Shown here: piece by piece, positions 36,655-46,949 of the stretch
Numbering within the stretch: the stretch's first letter is position 1
Layout of the letters: every line of letters begins with the position of its first letter
Assembly (NCBI GenBank): GCA_024509875.1
Contig: JAMPIV010012258.1
Coordinates: 496,001 to 560,000 of the forward strand
From: Oreohelix idahoensis
Lineage: Eukaryota > Mollusca > Gastropoda > Stylommatophora > Oreohelicidae
Length of the DNA: 64,000 bases
Direction: 5' to 3'
The notes under the pieces: model-generated
Database searches by the model: none
Told to the model about the DNA's origin: nothing
Seen by the model: only the letters and a program-made list of their open reading frames with translations
Program-made: the position numbers and the translations under genes

Positions 36655-38090
36655 ACCCGTGCTGCTGTCTGTCTCTGAATGTAAGCCTGCCTGTCTCTGA
36701 CTTCTCTTCTACCTAGGCATACCAACATATCTACCTATCAACATATAGTCCAATTTTTATCCACCATTAACTCTTCTTTGCCCCCGTTTAGTTCCCGGGG
36801 GATGTACGAGTAGACCCCCCCCCCTTTTTTTTTTACCAAGAAAACAAACAACAGTACTAATTCTTCAGTCATGTCCTAAGGGGGCGACTAATTTGAGAAT
36901 TATTTAATTGGACTGGCAACTTCACCATATTATTAAGCAAATTGCTACAGAAACCACACGCAGAATGAACACATGAATGCTTTTTGTACAAGCTACCTTC
37001 AGGGGGACCGGCTGCAGTGGTGGCCAGAGGCGGATCTACTATGAAGCCAATGAAGCTTGAGGTAACACCACCCCCCCCCCCCCACCCTCAGTCTAGCTTT
37101 CTCTATAATACGTGTCTTTCCCTTTCCCCAACACTATTTCTAATAAAGGGGGCCCTCAAAGTTTTCAAGCTTCAGTGTCCCCCAAAATGTAGGACCCCCC
37201 CCCCCCCTCCTCCCTCCCTCCCAATGGTGGTGGTTCCATTTTCTGTGAGGAGAGAAGACTAAAAAAATAATGAAGAACACTACTTAATTCTGTTTCAAAC
37301 CTCACGTTTGGTACACTCATAGAATACTTAATGTCTGCTTTCATACACCGCCATACAAACACAGACTGACCCGACTTCGGTACGACTTACAGGTTGGGCC
37401 CTACTCGTTGAAACGTAATGCTGCATAAGGCCTTCGTACTTGCAAGACTGCTGTTAGAGGTGTAACTAACAGTTACTTAATTTTCAAAGGATTGAGAATT
37501 GGGCATGCAGGCCCGTCTGACATTCTGCCCTTCTTTTCTCTCATCTTTTATACTAAATTCATTTATTCTCACAGGGTCCTAAGTAAAGTCTTCTTCTTGT
37601 TCTTTGTTAACTCTCGTATAACCAACATATTTTATATTTCTCTCATAAAGTTGATGCTCTGTCTGAAGCTTCTCTCATCGTCATTCAGCCCTACCCCCCG
37701 CCCTATATGGGCTTATACAGACCGTATTGTTAAGTAGATCATCCCTGGTAAGATAAACAACGCTATAGGAAACACCTCGAGTATCACCCAAATAGAGCAG
37801 TGGTTTCCAAACTTTTTCCAGCCACGCCCCCTTGTTTCTATACACTCATCCCCAGAGCACCTTACTCTACATATTAAGAAGCATTCTTTATAATAGCGGT
37901 TCTCTTTGTATCCATCTAGGTAATCCCACAACCCACTTTGAGAAGCATCGTAACAGAGTATCACCTCTTCGTATCCTTAGTTGATCTAATGGGGAGAATG
38001 GGTGGATATGCTACTAAAAATATCATTATTACCTGTCAGCTACCCAAGGAGCATCACCAGACACTGAGTTTAGGATTAACGTATATTGTG
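36655..38090. other. No gene; C-runs and hAT-like end at 37799
   Basis: Contains C-runs at 36815-36825, 37069-37083 and 37194-37207, and CAGTGGTTTCCAAACTTTTT at 37799, a hAT-type terminal motif. No coding sequence recognised. Confidence 0.5.
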
Positions 38091-38095
38091 TTAAT

Positions 38096-38672
38096 TACTT
38101 ACTTAGTCGTTCCCCTTCTACCGTGAGGTGTAGAGGTTTGGAAGAGAGAGCGCCAGACTATCCTATCGGCTGTCTTCCTCCTGGCCTGGTTTCATTCTAG
38201 TCCTCGGTCCTTCAAAGATTGTCTAATGTTGTCCTCCCAGCGGACTCTGGGTCGTCCTGGAGGTCTGGATCTCTGGCTCTTAGTTTCCCATGCTTGTCGT
38301 GGTAGCCGATCTTCTCCCATTCTGCAGACATGGCCAAACCATCACAATTGGGACTGTTCTACTTGGGTTTGCAGAGGTTGGGTTTTTAGGCCTTGGCGTA
38401 TCGTTTGGTTGCGGACCATGTCTCTTCTTGTTACTTCAACCACCTTCCTCAGATACCTCATTTCTGAGTCTTGGATCTGGCTTTTGTGGGTTGTAGTCAT
38501 TGCCCATGACTCGCATCCACACGTCAAGACTGGGACATAGGTGGAGCGGTATACAGCCATCTTCGTTTTCTTACCAACCTCTCTCTTGCTGAGGAATCCT
38601 CGATTTATGGCCTGAAAATGTCTCCCAGCTGCTGCTTTTCGAGTGGCCAACTCTTCTTTGATGCCTGTTTGC
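38096..38672 (-). mobile_element. 5'-truncated LINE L2, copy 3
   Basis: Minus-strand copy of the L2 C-terminal region (KEELATRKAAAGRHFQAINR, then RRDMVRNQTIRQGLK) with the same TACTTACTTAG 3' edge. About 95% like the 3031-3610 part of the first copy by eye. Possible short TSD TGTTAATT/TGTTGAATT. Frames are broken near 38342. Confidence 0.82.
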
Positions 38673-38689
38673 CTGTTGAATTCTAGAAA

Positions 38690-38860
38690 GTGAAGTAGAG
38701 GAAGACAAAAGAACACACGGAGAAGAGAACTGGAGACACATGAAGGATATGAAGAAGATATAGATAGCCCTTGAGGTGATGGCACGGGACAGGAAGATTT
38801 AGCTTTGGTTTGTTGTAGGCCTGTGATCCTTGTGGAGGTCTAAGGTCATGGACAAATGTT
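38690..38860 (+). mobile_element. LINE L3 3' fragment, plus strand
   Basis: Encodes with frameshifts the L3 end (EDKRTHGEE, MARDRK, then the FVVGL block). It abuts the L2 fragment in the opposite direction. Confidence 0.6.
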
Positions 38861-38864
38861 GGAT

Positions 38865-39770
38865 TCATGACTGTGCCCCGTGAGTTTCCCGGGGGTCTGT
38901 GGGGGAGACTAAACAAAAAAAGACTAAAGCTTCTTCAGGTAAGAAGTATGTATTATGAGGTCGCGCATGAGACTGGTAACTTCATCATGTCAAACAAATT
39001 GCTATATGAATGCTTTAGTGCAATGCTTCTTAACGAATTTTTTGTTTAAAGCAACATCTAAAGATGCTTCGCACCCAATTATTTTCAAGCTGGAAAAATA
39101 CGCAAGAAATGTGGAAAAAGAGATAAAAGTACTAGAAATAGTCAGAAAATTTACAGGAAACGTAAAGAAAAAAAATCATTAAAATAAATATGCAGCTAGT
39201 AACTTCCCAAAATATGACGGGAAATAATTGTGCAGTGCTCTCTTTCTGCTTCAGTTCTTGATGACAGCTCTAATTCTCCTGTGGCCATGTCGATGTCATT
39301 GTATCTTTGTAGTCAAACTTATTATGACTTATGGTCATTGATCAATGCATAATCGAAAGATTGCAAGGCCTGCACGATCGGTGTTCAGATTAGCTTTCAC
39401 GGTGCCATGCTAGCTTTTTATGTGTTTTCCCGAAACGGTGGCAGGATCTTTCCATTGTTCGTTACAGGACGTTTCACTTTGACAAATAGAAATATGGGGA
39501 TGAGTATGTAACCCGCCAAAATATGGCGGGAAATAATATCTGACGTGTTTCGCATCCCCAGAAGTCGAATCGCGCGCCCCCCCCCCCCCCCCCCGGGGGG
39601 GTGCATGCACACGTGGTTAAGAAGCACTACTCTAATGCAAGTTTCCTAAGGAAGATGGTATCAACCATATTGAACGAAAATATCAAACCACAATCTTTAG
39701 ATTGAGAACAGGTCACTCTACACTAAATGGCATGAGTATATGAGGAAGACTGCAGTAAGACGGGGTAAAA
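38865..39770. other. No gene recognised; C/G run at 39578-39602
   Basis: Short open frames only. A run of about 18 C followed by 8 G at 39578-39602. The phrase AAAATATGGCGGGAAATAAT at about 39520 recurs in part at 39211 (AAAATATGACGGGAAATAAT), so a small repeat is present. Confidence 0.45.
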
Positions 39771-39774
39771 CGGT

Positions 39775-40000
39775 AGAGTGGAGGAAAAAAATACAAACGG
39801 TAATACGTCTTCCTAGGCGAAAAGTCGAGAAAAAACTTACGTTGCGGCCACAAGGCATTCGTCAGGGACAGACAAACAAAAAGCAGACGGGAAAGAAAGT
39901 GAGAATTAGATGGAAATCATAAAAATAAGAGCAAACACTCCCTGATATGTGTCGCATGTTAAAATAAAAATGTCTGCCGCTGAACTGGAAACTGGAAGTA
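39775..40000 (-). mobile_element. Penelope-like element tail, copy 2
   Basis: Reverse complement matches 17340-17610, including TTGTCTGTCCCTGACGAATG, CCTTGTGGCCGCAACGTA and AAGACGTATTAC. The ribozyme-like core is the complement of 39839-39865. It has GCAAC in place of GAAAC, as at 17528-17554, so the change is shared rather than private. Confidence 0.7.
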
Positions 40001-40342
40001 CACTTTGTTCTTATTTGAATGTTTTCCACTTAATTCTCACTTTTTTTTTCTGTCTTTCTGTGAAGAATGTGTTATGATAACAAACATGTGCAAAAGTGAT
40101 CGAAACATAGCGAATTTATGAAAAAGTTTAAATTAAATAAACAGACATACTTGCTAAGAAAGGATGAGCTCTACGACAAAACTATATAGGGACAACTTAT
40201 GAAATGGCAAAAACAACTGTAACAGCCATATTCACGTCCAAATGGGACAGAAAATACCCAGGCCAACTTAAAAGTAATGCCTATCATCAGATATCTAGAC
40301 GAGACTAGGTCATCATTTTTTCGGTTACGCACTGGACACAAC

Positions 40343-40620
40343 AGATTCTTCTTCTTCTTCTGCGTCCAGTTTGTAGTCATGCTAAATCTGCAGGTCTGTC
40401 GCCAGGACGAAGTCCAGTCTTTTCCAGGTCAGCGCGGCAGCCATATAGCTTCTGCTTGAGCTCAGCACCCTCTGGCCAGGTCAGACGTCGTGGGTCATCA
40501 TGGGTTGGGCAGTTTTGGAGAATGTGACACAATAGATTGAGGTACCATCTATACCACAGGTACAGGATTGGTACACTGGCCCCACGTAAGCCGAACATCT
40601 GTTGCAGTCCTGCCCAACAT
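40343..40620 (-). mobile_element. LINE L4-like 3' end, minus strand, (GAA)n tail
   Basis: The left edge is (TTC)n, i.e. a (GAA)n tail on the minus strand. The minus strand encodes HILQNCPTHDDPRRLTWP, the cysteine/histidine-type tail of RNase-H LINEs (compare HLLQRCPTYEEQRKRIWP at 54100). 5'-truncated where the plus-strand L4 copy starts. Confidence 0.7.
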
Positions 40621-40629
40621 CAAATAATG

Positions 40630-42172
40630 AACTGAGTAGCATATGGCAACACCTATTTCACTCCACGAACAACTGGAGATGTCAGGAACCTTGAGTTGAC
40701 TACTGCCTTTATTCGAGTCATTAATGTGGAAGTCTGAAGGCGAACGAGATGTCAGGAACCTTGAGTTGACTACTGCCTTTATTAGAGTCATTAATGTGGA
40801 AGTCTGAAGGCGAACGAGATGTCAGGAACCTTGAGTTGACTACTGCCTTTATTCGAGTCATTAATGTGGAAGTCTGAAGGCGAACGAGATGTCAGGAACC
40901 TTGACCTGACTACTGCCTTTATTAGAGTCATTAATGTGGAAGTCTGAAGGCGAACGAGATGTCAGGAACCTTGACCTGACTACTGCCTTTATTAGAGTCA
41001 TTAATGTGGAAGTCTGAAGGCGAACGAGATGTCAGGAACCTTGAGCTGACTACTGCCTTTATTAGAGTCATTAATGTGGAAGTCTGAAGGCGAACGAGAT
41101 GTCAGGAACCTTGACCTGACTACTGCCTTTATTAGAGTCATTAATGTGGAAGTCTGAAGGCGAACGAGATGTCAGGAACCTTGAGCTGACTACTGCCTTT
41201 ATTAGAGTCATTAATGTGGAAGTCTGAAGGCGAACGAGATGTCAGGAACCTTGAGCTGACTACTGCCTTTATTAGAGTCATTAATGTGGAAGTCTGAAGG
41301 TGAACGAGATGTCAGGAACCTTGAGCTGACTACTGCCTTTATTAGAGTCATTAATGTGGAAGTCTGACGGTGAACGAGATGTCAGGAACCTTGAGCTGAC
41401 TACTGCCTTTATTAGAGTCATTAATGTGGAAGTCTGAAGGTGAACGAGATGTCAGGAACCTTGAGCTGACTACTGCCTTTATTAGAGTCATTAATGTGGA
41501 AGTCTGACGGTGAACGAGATGTCAGGAACCTTGAGCTGACTACTGCCTTTATTAGAGTCATTAATGTGGAAGTCTGAAGGCGAACGAGATGTCAGGAACC
41601 TTGAGCTGACTACTGCCTTTATTAGAGTCATTAATGTGGAAGTCTGAAGGCGAACGAGATGTCAGGAACCTTGAGCTGACTACTGCCTTTATTAGAGTCA
41701 TTAATGTGGAAGTCTGACGGTGAACGAGATGTCAGGAACCTTGAGCTGACTACTGCCTTTATTGGAGTCATTAATGTGGAAGTCTGAAGGCGAACGAGAT
41801 GTCAGGAACCTTGAGCTGACTACTGCCTTTATTAGAGTCATTAATGTGGAAGTCTGAAGGCGAACGAGATGTCAGGAACCTTGAGCTGACTACTGCCTTT
41901 ATTAGAGTCATTAATGTGGAAGTCTGAAGGCGAACGCGATGGGATGTAACTAGGAACCTTGAGTTGACTACTGCCTTTATTAGAGTCATTAATGTGGAAG
42001 TCTGAAGGCGAACGAGATGTCAGGAACCTTGAGCTGACTACTGCCTTTATTAGAGTCATTAATGTGGAAGTCTGACGGTGAACGAGATGTCAGGAACCTT
42101 GAGTTGACTACTGCCTTTATTAGAGTCATTAATGTGGAAGTCTGAAGGCGAACGAGGAAGAAGAAGAAGAAT
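40630..42172 (+). mobile_element. LINE L4 3' end whose last 70 bp is amplified
   Basis: The start (ATATGGCAACACC to GGAGATGTCAGGAACC, 40638-40690) aligns with the L4 segment at 54118-54175. It is followed by the 70-bp array and closes with (GAA)n at 42156-42172, the L4 tail. So the whole block is one L4 3' end with its terminal unit repeated. Confidence 0.75.
40681..42156. repeat. 70-bp minisatellite, 21 units
   Basis: Unit: GTCAGGAACCTTGAGCTGAC, TACTGCCTTTATTAGAGTCA, TTAATGTGGAAGTCTGAAGG, CGAACGAGAT. Units step by exactly 70 bp from 40681 to 41940. Unit 19 is 78 bp (start GGGATGTAACTAGGAACC), and unit 21 runs into GAAGAAGAAG. Variants are GAGTT/GACCT/GAGCT, AAGG/ACGG and CGAA/TGAA. No gene is implied. 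Confidence 0.97.
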
Positions 42173-42174
42173 AA

Positions 42175-42838
42175 ACACTTAAATTTTCAGCTAAATGTCA
42201 AGTTATTCATGTTAGATTTGTGTACAACTTGAAGGACAAAAAAAAAATAATAATTAATAAATACATTTCAAACAGACATTAACACGTGCTTGCGCAACAT
42301 AACTGGAGTAAAACAGCTAACCTAGACCGCAAGGTCTTTTATATTTGGGCATGCGCCCTAATATAACCGACGGACACTGTGCCTAGGTTGAACGGTGCGC
42401 ACCTCACCAAAACGCGGCAAAAATGCTATTTAAAAATAAATAAAAAAACATGGAGTCAAATTTGGTGATAAAATCAATCTGGAACTAAGGGGAGAAAACC
42501 GACAAACAACAGTGCAACGCGATGGGACTAAAAGACGTTTCGGCAAACACTGAGAAAACAATTTTCTAGCATCACATGACAGCACTCCTAAGATAGAAAG
42601 AAAGTACTAGGTCACTGGGCAACAGACAAGTGAAAAAAGAAGCGATACTCTCACTGGGGAATCGAACCATTGTCCATCCGAACGGCGTCATTGCCTCGCT
42701 ACAGGAGTGAATCGTGAAAGAAAACACTGCCAACTTTGCTTATTTCGTGGAAACAATATCGGAGAATGAATCATCGAACTAATTTTATTTAAACAGGGTT
42801 AAATGTCTGGCATGTAGTTTTTGGGCACCTATACTCTA
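42175..42838. other. No gene; possible minus-strand SINE head at 42640-42715
   Basis: GGGGAATCGAACCAT at 42656 is the complement of a B-box-like ATGGTTCGATTCCCC, with a poor A-box upstream. It may be a SINE scrap. Small inverted repeats occur near 42328-42345. Otherwise nothing recognised. Confidence 0.35.
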
Positions 42839-42840
42839 TA

Positions 42841-43085
42841 GAGCGACCGATTAGCTAAGTGGTAAGAGCGCTGCCCTCTCGCGGCAAAGGTATCGGGTTT
42901 GAAACACGGCGGCGCCACTCACCTGTCTACCCAGCTGTAAATGAGTACCTGGCTCTGCTCTTGAGTTAGGGAAGGGAAAGGCGTTGATGAAGGGAACAGT
43001 TCACCTCACCTCTCGAAACTGGACCTAGTATGGTGAAGTCCAAACTTTTCACTTCTCTACGATGATATCTGCTATGGGAATTCAT
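42841..43085 (+). mobile_element. SINE-B copy 1
   Basis: tRNA-like head with TAGCTAAGTGGTAAGAG and GGGTTTGAAAC, then the CAGCTGTAAATGAGTACCTG core, a CTGGACCTAGTATGGTGAAG block and a GATATCTGCTATGGGA 3' part. The same order occurs at 45269 and 59556. Confidence 0.85.
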
Positions 43086-43089
43086 TCTC

Positions 43090-43600
43090 CATCGGGATCA
43101 TTAATTAAGGCTGATGGAATATCTCTCTAGAAGGAAATGCAGAAGTAAAAACTTCAGCGCCTGAGAAAATCCTGCCGGAGAGACGGAAGGAAACATCTGT
43201 CTGTTTAAATAAACGCAAATGGGTAATTCCCTACTTGAAGCAATGATCCAGACCTTGCTAACATTAACAGCAATCCCACATTAGTCAGCAACCGTATCTG
43301 CCTGACTCGTTTCACAATGACTCACACAATATTATCGCAGCTCGCCGGATCTATCGATCTTCGCAGCCTTTGATTTCGCCATTTATCACAGAGCTGTCAG
43401 GGGTGGGTGTGCTATGATTGACACGCGCGGCTGAGTTGTCAATAATTCACTCACCCATTTGTCTACTCATTTGGTTACTCATTTATCAGTCCAGGTAGTG
43501 TTTGGTATACGTTTCCTGTCCAGTCGGTCATTTATCATCGTCATCGTTATCATCATCATGATTATTACCTTTAACAAATGTCACGTTAACAAATTTATGC
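43090..43600. other. No gene recognised
   Basis: About 500 bp of unremarkable sequence with an ATC-rich trinucleotide patch near 43540. Confidence 0.45.
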
Positions 43601-43605
43601 TAAAC

Positions 43606-43860
43606 ATTCCTGTCCTGTGAGAAATGAGAAGAAGACGCTGGAGATGGATAGGTCACACACTTATAAAACCTGTTGGTAAGATTACCAGATAATCCGTCTT
43701 CTGAAATCCCCAGGGTAAAAGAAAGGTAGATGAAGACCAAAGAACGCATGGAAAAGAGAAATGTAGACGGACATGAAGACACAGAAAAACATTAAGTCGA
43801 TGGCATGGGACAGGAAGACCTGGCATAAGTTTGTTGAAGGCCTATGCTGCGTTGGTAGTT
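43606..43860 (+). mobile_element. LINE L3 3' fragment, plus strand
   Basis: Encodes RRRWRWIGHTLIKPVGKIT and, after frame breaks, RTHGKEKC and the LLKAYAALVVE tail of L3. Decayed. Confidence 0.65.
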
Positions 43861-43884
43861 GAAAGGTGAAAGAAGACGAAAGAA

Positions 43885-44160
43885 GATTCCTATCGGCTGC
43901 CGCAGGGTCAAGGTCTTTCTAGGTATTTAAAAAAAAATGTATTCACGTCTGCCTCAAATTTGCTTCTCAATGTACTTTTCGATCTTCTTCCTTTGTTACC
44001 ATGGTGATTCCAGATCAAGGATAACCTTGTAATTCTATCAGTAGGCTTTCTCAGTGTGTGTGTCCTATCCATCGCCAGCATCTTCCTCTCATCTATTGTT
44101 CCCCAGGCACTTGTCTGCTTGTATTCAGTTTCCGCATTAGTGATATTGTTGAACATGGGA
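43885..44160 (-). mobile_element. LINE L3 fragment, minus strand
   Basis: The minus strand encodes THTLRKPTDRITRLSLIWN and GNKGRRSKSTLRSKFEA, the L3 C-terminal block. Head-to-tail arrangement with the previous plus-strand fragment is only about 25 bp apart. Confidence 0.65.
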
Positions 44161-44344
44161 GATCAAAATATGAATGAGATAAGGTAAATACAAGGACCTT
44201 AAACGGGTAACAAAAAAAAGTCAATCAATCAATCAAAAAAAAAAATAGGCAAACAAACAAACTCATGAAAACCTTCCTGTCACGGGTGCCATCAGGCTTC
44301 AAGAAATCCACGTCAATCAATTATCAATCTCAGTTTCTTTCCCA

Positions 44345-44990
44345 ATCAATACCCTTTAGCCTCTCAAGGGGTATAGTGCCTTCAACAAACTGCCATGACA
44401 TGCCTATCAACTGTCACAGAGGTGTGCCATCAGCACAAGTTCATCTTTCCACGTCTTTCCGTATCATCTGTCTCTTGTCATCTCTTGTTCCACTGGCACT
44501 TGTCTGGTTCTTGTCATCTCTTTTTTTAGTCTGGCACTTGTCTAGTTCTGCCTCCTCTTTCCACTAGCACTTGTGTTCTTTTCTTGTCAGAACAAGGCAC
44601 TGCCGTGTAATGTCATATCTTGTTCTACAGTGGCACTTTCCCAGTTCTTGTGTCCTGTTCCACTGGCACTTGTCTAGTTCTTGTCATCTCTTGTTCCACT
44701 GGCACTTGTCTAGTTCTTGTCATCTCTTGTTCCACTGGCACTTGTCTAGTTCTTGTCATCTCTTGTTCCACTGGCACTTGTCTAGTTCTTGTCATCTCTT
44801 GTTCCACTGGCACTTGTCTGGTTCTTGTCATCTCTTGTTCTACTGGCACTTGTCTAGTTCTTGTCATCTCCTGTTCCACTGGCACTTGTCTAGTTCTTGT
44901 CATCTCTTGTTCCACTGGCACTTGTCTGGTTCTTGTCATCAGTTCCACATTTATCATACCTATTTCAATCCTTCTGTTCTACGCAAGCAC
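44345..44990 (-). mobile_element. LINE L3 3' fragment with internal tandem expansion
   Basis: The edge CAATCAATACCCTTTAGC matches the L3 3' end at 15697 and 34541. Inland, the segment that is single at about 15940-15975 (CTTGTTCCACTAGCAC) is present here as an eight-unit array. The frame is otherwise broken. Confidence 0.7.
44656..44943. repeat. 36-bp minisatellite, 8 units
   Basis: TTCCACTGGCACTTGTCTAG then TTCTTGTCATCTCTTG, stepping 36 bp from 44658 to 44910. A multiple of 3, so three frames stay open (for example a 12-residue TRTRQVPVEQEM repeat on the minus strand). Those frames are by-products. Confidence 0.95.
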
Positions 44991-45268
44991 CCTTTTATAA
45001 CATTCTGTAGCTTTTTGGTTGTTGTTTTTGTCGACAAGAAAGTTTGGTGTAAGATTGTTGAAGCCCTATGCCGAACAGGGAGCAGATGGGTAAAGATGAG
45101 GATGAGGATTTGTACAAGTATGAGGATCTTCTTCACGACATTTCCCTTCTCTGGCCCTCCTTCAAATCTGTTATGAATATTTCCATTGTTTCATTAGTTT
45201 TCGCACGGCCAGACCTCCTTAAACCATTTCATTCAATTATTAATTACCCTACTGCACCCTCATCGAAC

Positions 45269-45524
45269 GTCCGATTGACAGAGTGGTTAGAGCGCTGGTC
45301 TCTCGCGGCAACGGGGCTACGTTCGAATCACGGTATCGACATGCTCCAGCTTACCCACCTGTAAATGGTACCTGACTCTTGTTCTTTGAGTAAGGGAAGG
45401 AAAAGGCAGCGAGGAAAGCAACTGGTCACCCCCACCTCTCGATGCTGGACCTAGTATGGTGAAGTCTCTAACACTTAACTCATCTACGGCAGTATCTGCT
45501 AAGGGGACTACCTTGACCTTTTTT
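45269..45524 (+). mobile_element. SINE-B copy 2
   Basis: Head GTCCGATTGACAGAGTGGTT and ACGTTCGAATCACG B-box, core CACCTGTAAATGGTACCTGA, block GCTGGACCTAGTATGGTGAA, 3' part GGGGACTACC then a short T-run. Confidence 0.85.
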
Positions 45525-45754
45525 ACTGCACTCTCAGACAATTCGTACAAGGAGGCTAAACTGAGGTTGGGCATGGTTCTGGTAACCTCATCATGTAAAA
45601 CAAATAGCCACAGAAACCACAGCGACAAGAACTTGCTGCAGGCTTCCTGCAAGGTGACCAGTTGTGGCCCCTTGATCGGTAAGGAGCACAGCCGGAAATG
45701 GTGATAATTAATTACCCTTCAGCGCCTTCTTACCAGATGACCTTTTATCTTGGA

Positions 45755-45968
45755 TGCCAGCGTTGACCTGTGACAGTGATAATAATGACTGCTGAACATC
45801 TACTTCAAAGGTGCCTAACATATGAGAAACAGAGAAAACACACATGGCCATCACCAGGACCATTCCTAGAAAAGCTCTACGGACGGAGATGTCAACAGCC
45901 TCAGACTGACCACTGCTTTCTTTGAACATATTCAAGTTGACGTCTGAGGGTGAGCGAAGAAGAAGAAA
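45755..45968 (+). mobile_element. LINE L4 3' fragment
   Basis: About 90% like 54050-54243: ACTGCTGAACATCTACTTCA, GGCCATCACCAGGACCATTC, CTGACCACTGCTTTCTTTGA, ending GAGCGAAGAAGAAGAA. Same (GAA)n tail. 5'-truncated. Confidence 0.82.
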
Positions 45969-45969
45969 T

Positions 45970-46575
45970 ATATTGTCTTTAGGTGGCTTGTCCATATTGT
46001 TGTTAAAGTTTTTACATCTTGGAGTTTCTACAGGATGCGGTACCTAGATTATTTGCTTATAAGATATTAATAATGCGGAGAAAAGCCGGTGGTGTGGAGT
46101 GGGTTATTAGTATAAACTTTACATTTAACCCAGTAAGTTATGAAGTGACCTCCCTTCGTCTTGGTCAGTCCACCGCAAAGGGAGGTCATTCAGTCATTTA
46201 CTAGTCTAAAGGCCAAGATTACCTGTAATTATCATCCCTTACAAATTCATCATTTATATATTCCCGTCTTTTGCTAATCTGTTCTTTGATTATTAATCAG
46301 TTTCAATTCACTCCGCGAAATGTTTAAAACAAAGAACCTCATTTCCCAGTCGCACTACATCATATCACCACCAAGTCACACACGCAAAATTAAAAAAAAA
46401 AAAAAAATGTATTTGTATTTTATTTAGAATGAGCTCAGTTTTCTACTCCAGAATTCTCACCCTCAGAAGCTGTCAATTTCTAGTGCTGTCGAGTGAGACA
46501 GATTGGCACAATGTTTACTGCTAGCCAATAACCATTTTGTGTTCGCGTGGCATCTCTGTTTTGAGTCGTTATTAT
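45970..46575. other. No gene recognised
   Basis: About 600 bp with a short A-run at 46390 and no motif or repeat that I recognise. Confidence 0.45.
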
Positions 46576-46579
46576 CCCG

Positions 46580-46580
46580 G

Positions 46581-46622
<42 letters not shown>

Positions 46623-46632
46623 AGGAGAGAGA
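46580..46632. repeat. (GA)n microsatellite
   Basis: GAGA dinucleotide run with a GGGGAGGAGAGA interruption near its right end. Confidence 0.95.
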
Positions 46633-46752
46633 GGCTTTTAACCTTTGAAAGAATATCAAGTTCATACCTTGAAATGGAAATCATAATTTTCTTTTGCATC
46701 CCCTACGTAGCACGGACACACCGCTGTAACTGGTCCCCTGGCGGGAAATCTG

Positions 46753-46945
46753 AAGCCAGGGCCGTAGATAGGACTTAATAAACCAAAAAAAAAAAAAAAA
46801 GGGGGGGGGGGGGTTATTTAAAAAAATTCGGCACAAAACATGTTTGGTACAGTATAATTTCCCCACAAATGTTTTTCAAAAAAACCTAAAAAGGGGGGGG
46901 GGGGGAATTCAAAAGTACCCCACCCCCGTATCTACGGTCCTGCCT
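46753..46945. mobile_element. Possible miniature element with imperfect inverted ends
   Basis: GCCAGGGCCGTAGATAGG at about 46753 and the complement of CCGTATCTACGGTCCTGCC at about 46925 pair as inverted ends. Inside are two A-run/G-run junctions (46783-46813 and 46893-46905). Confidence 0.5.
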
Positions 46946-46949
46946 GCAG

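Noticed and set aside
40681..42156. Regular 70-bp array as a CRISPR
   Set aside because: Units are identical throughout with no unique spacers, the DNA is eukaryotic, and the unit derives from a LINE 3' end.
42640..42715. tRNA gene
   Set aside because: Only a B-box-like segment is good; the A-box and acceptor stem do not fit. More likely a SINE scrap.
44571..45176. 201-codon plus-strand and 110-codon minus-strand genes
   Set aside because: Both exist only because of the 36-bp tandem repeat within a LINE fragment.
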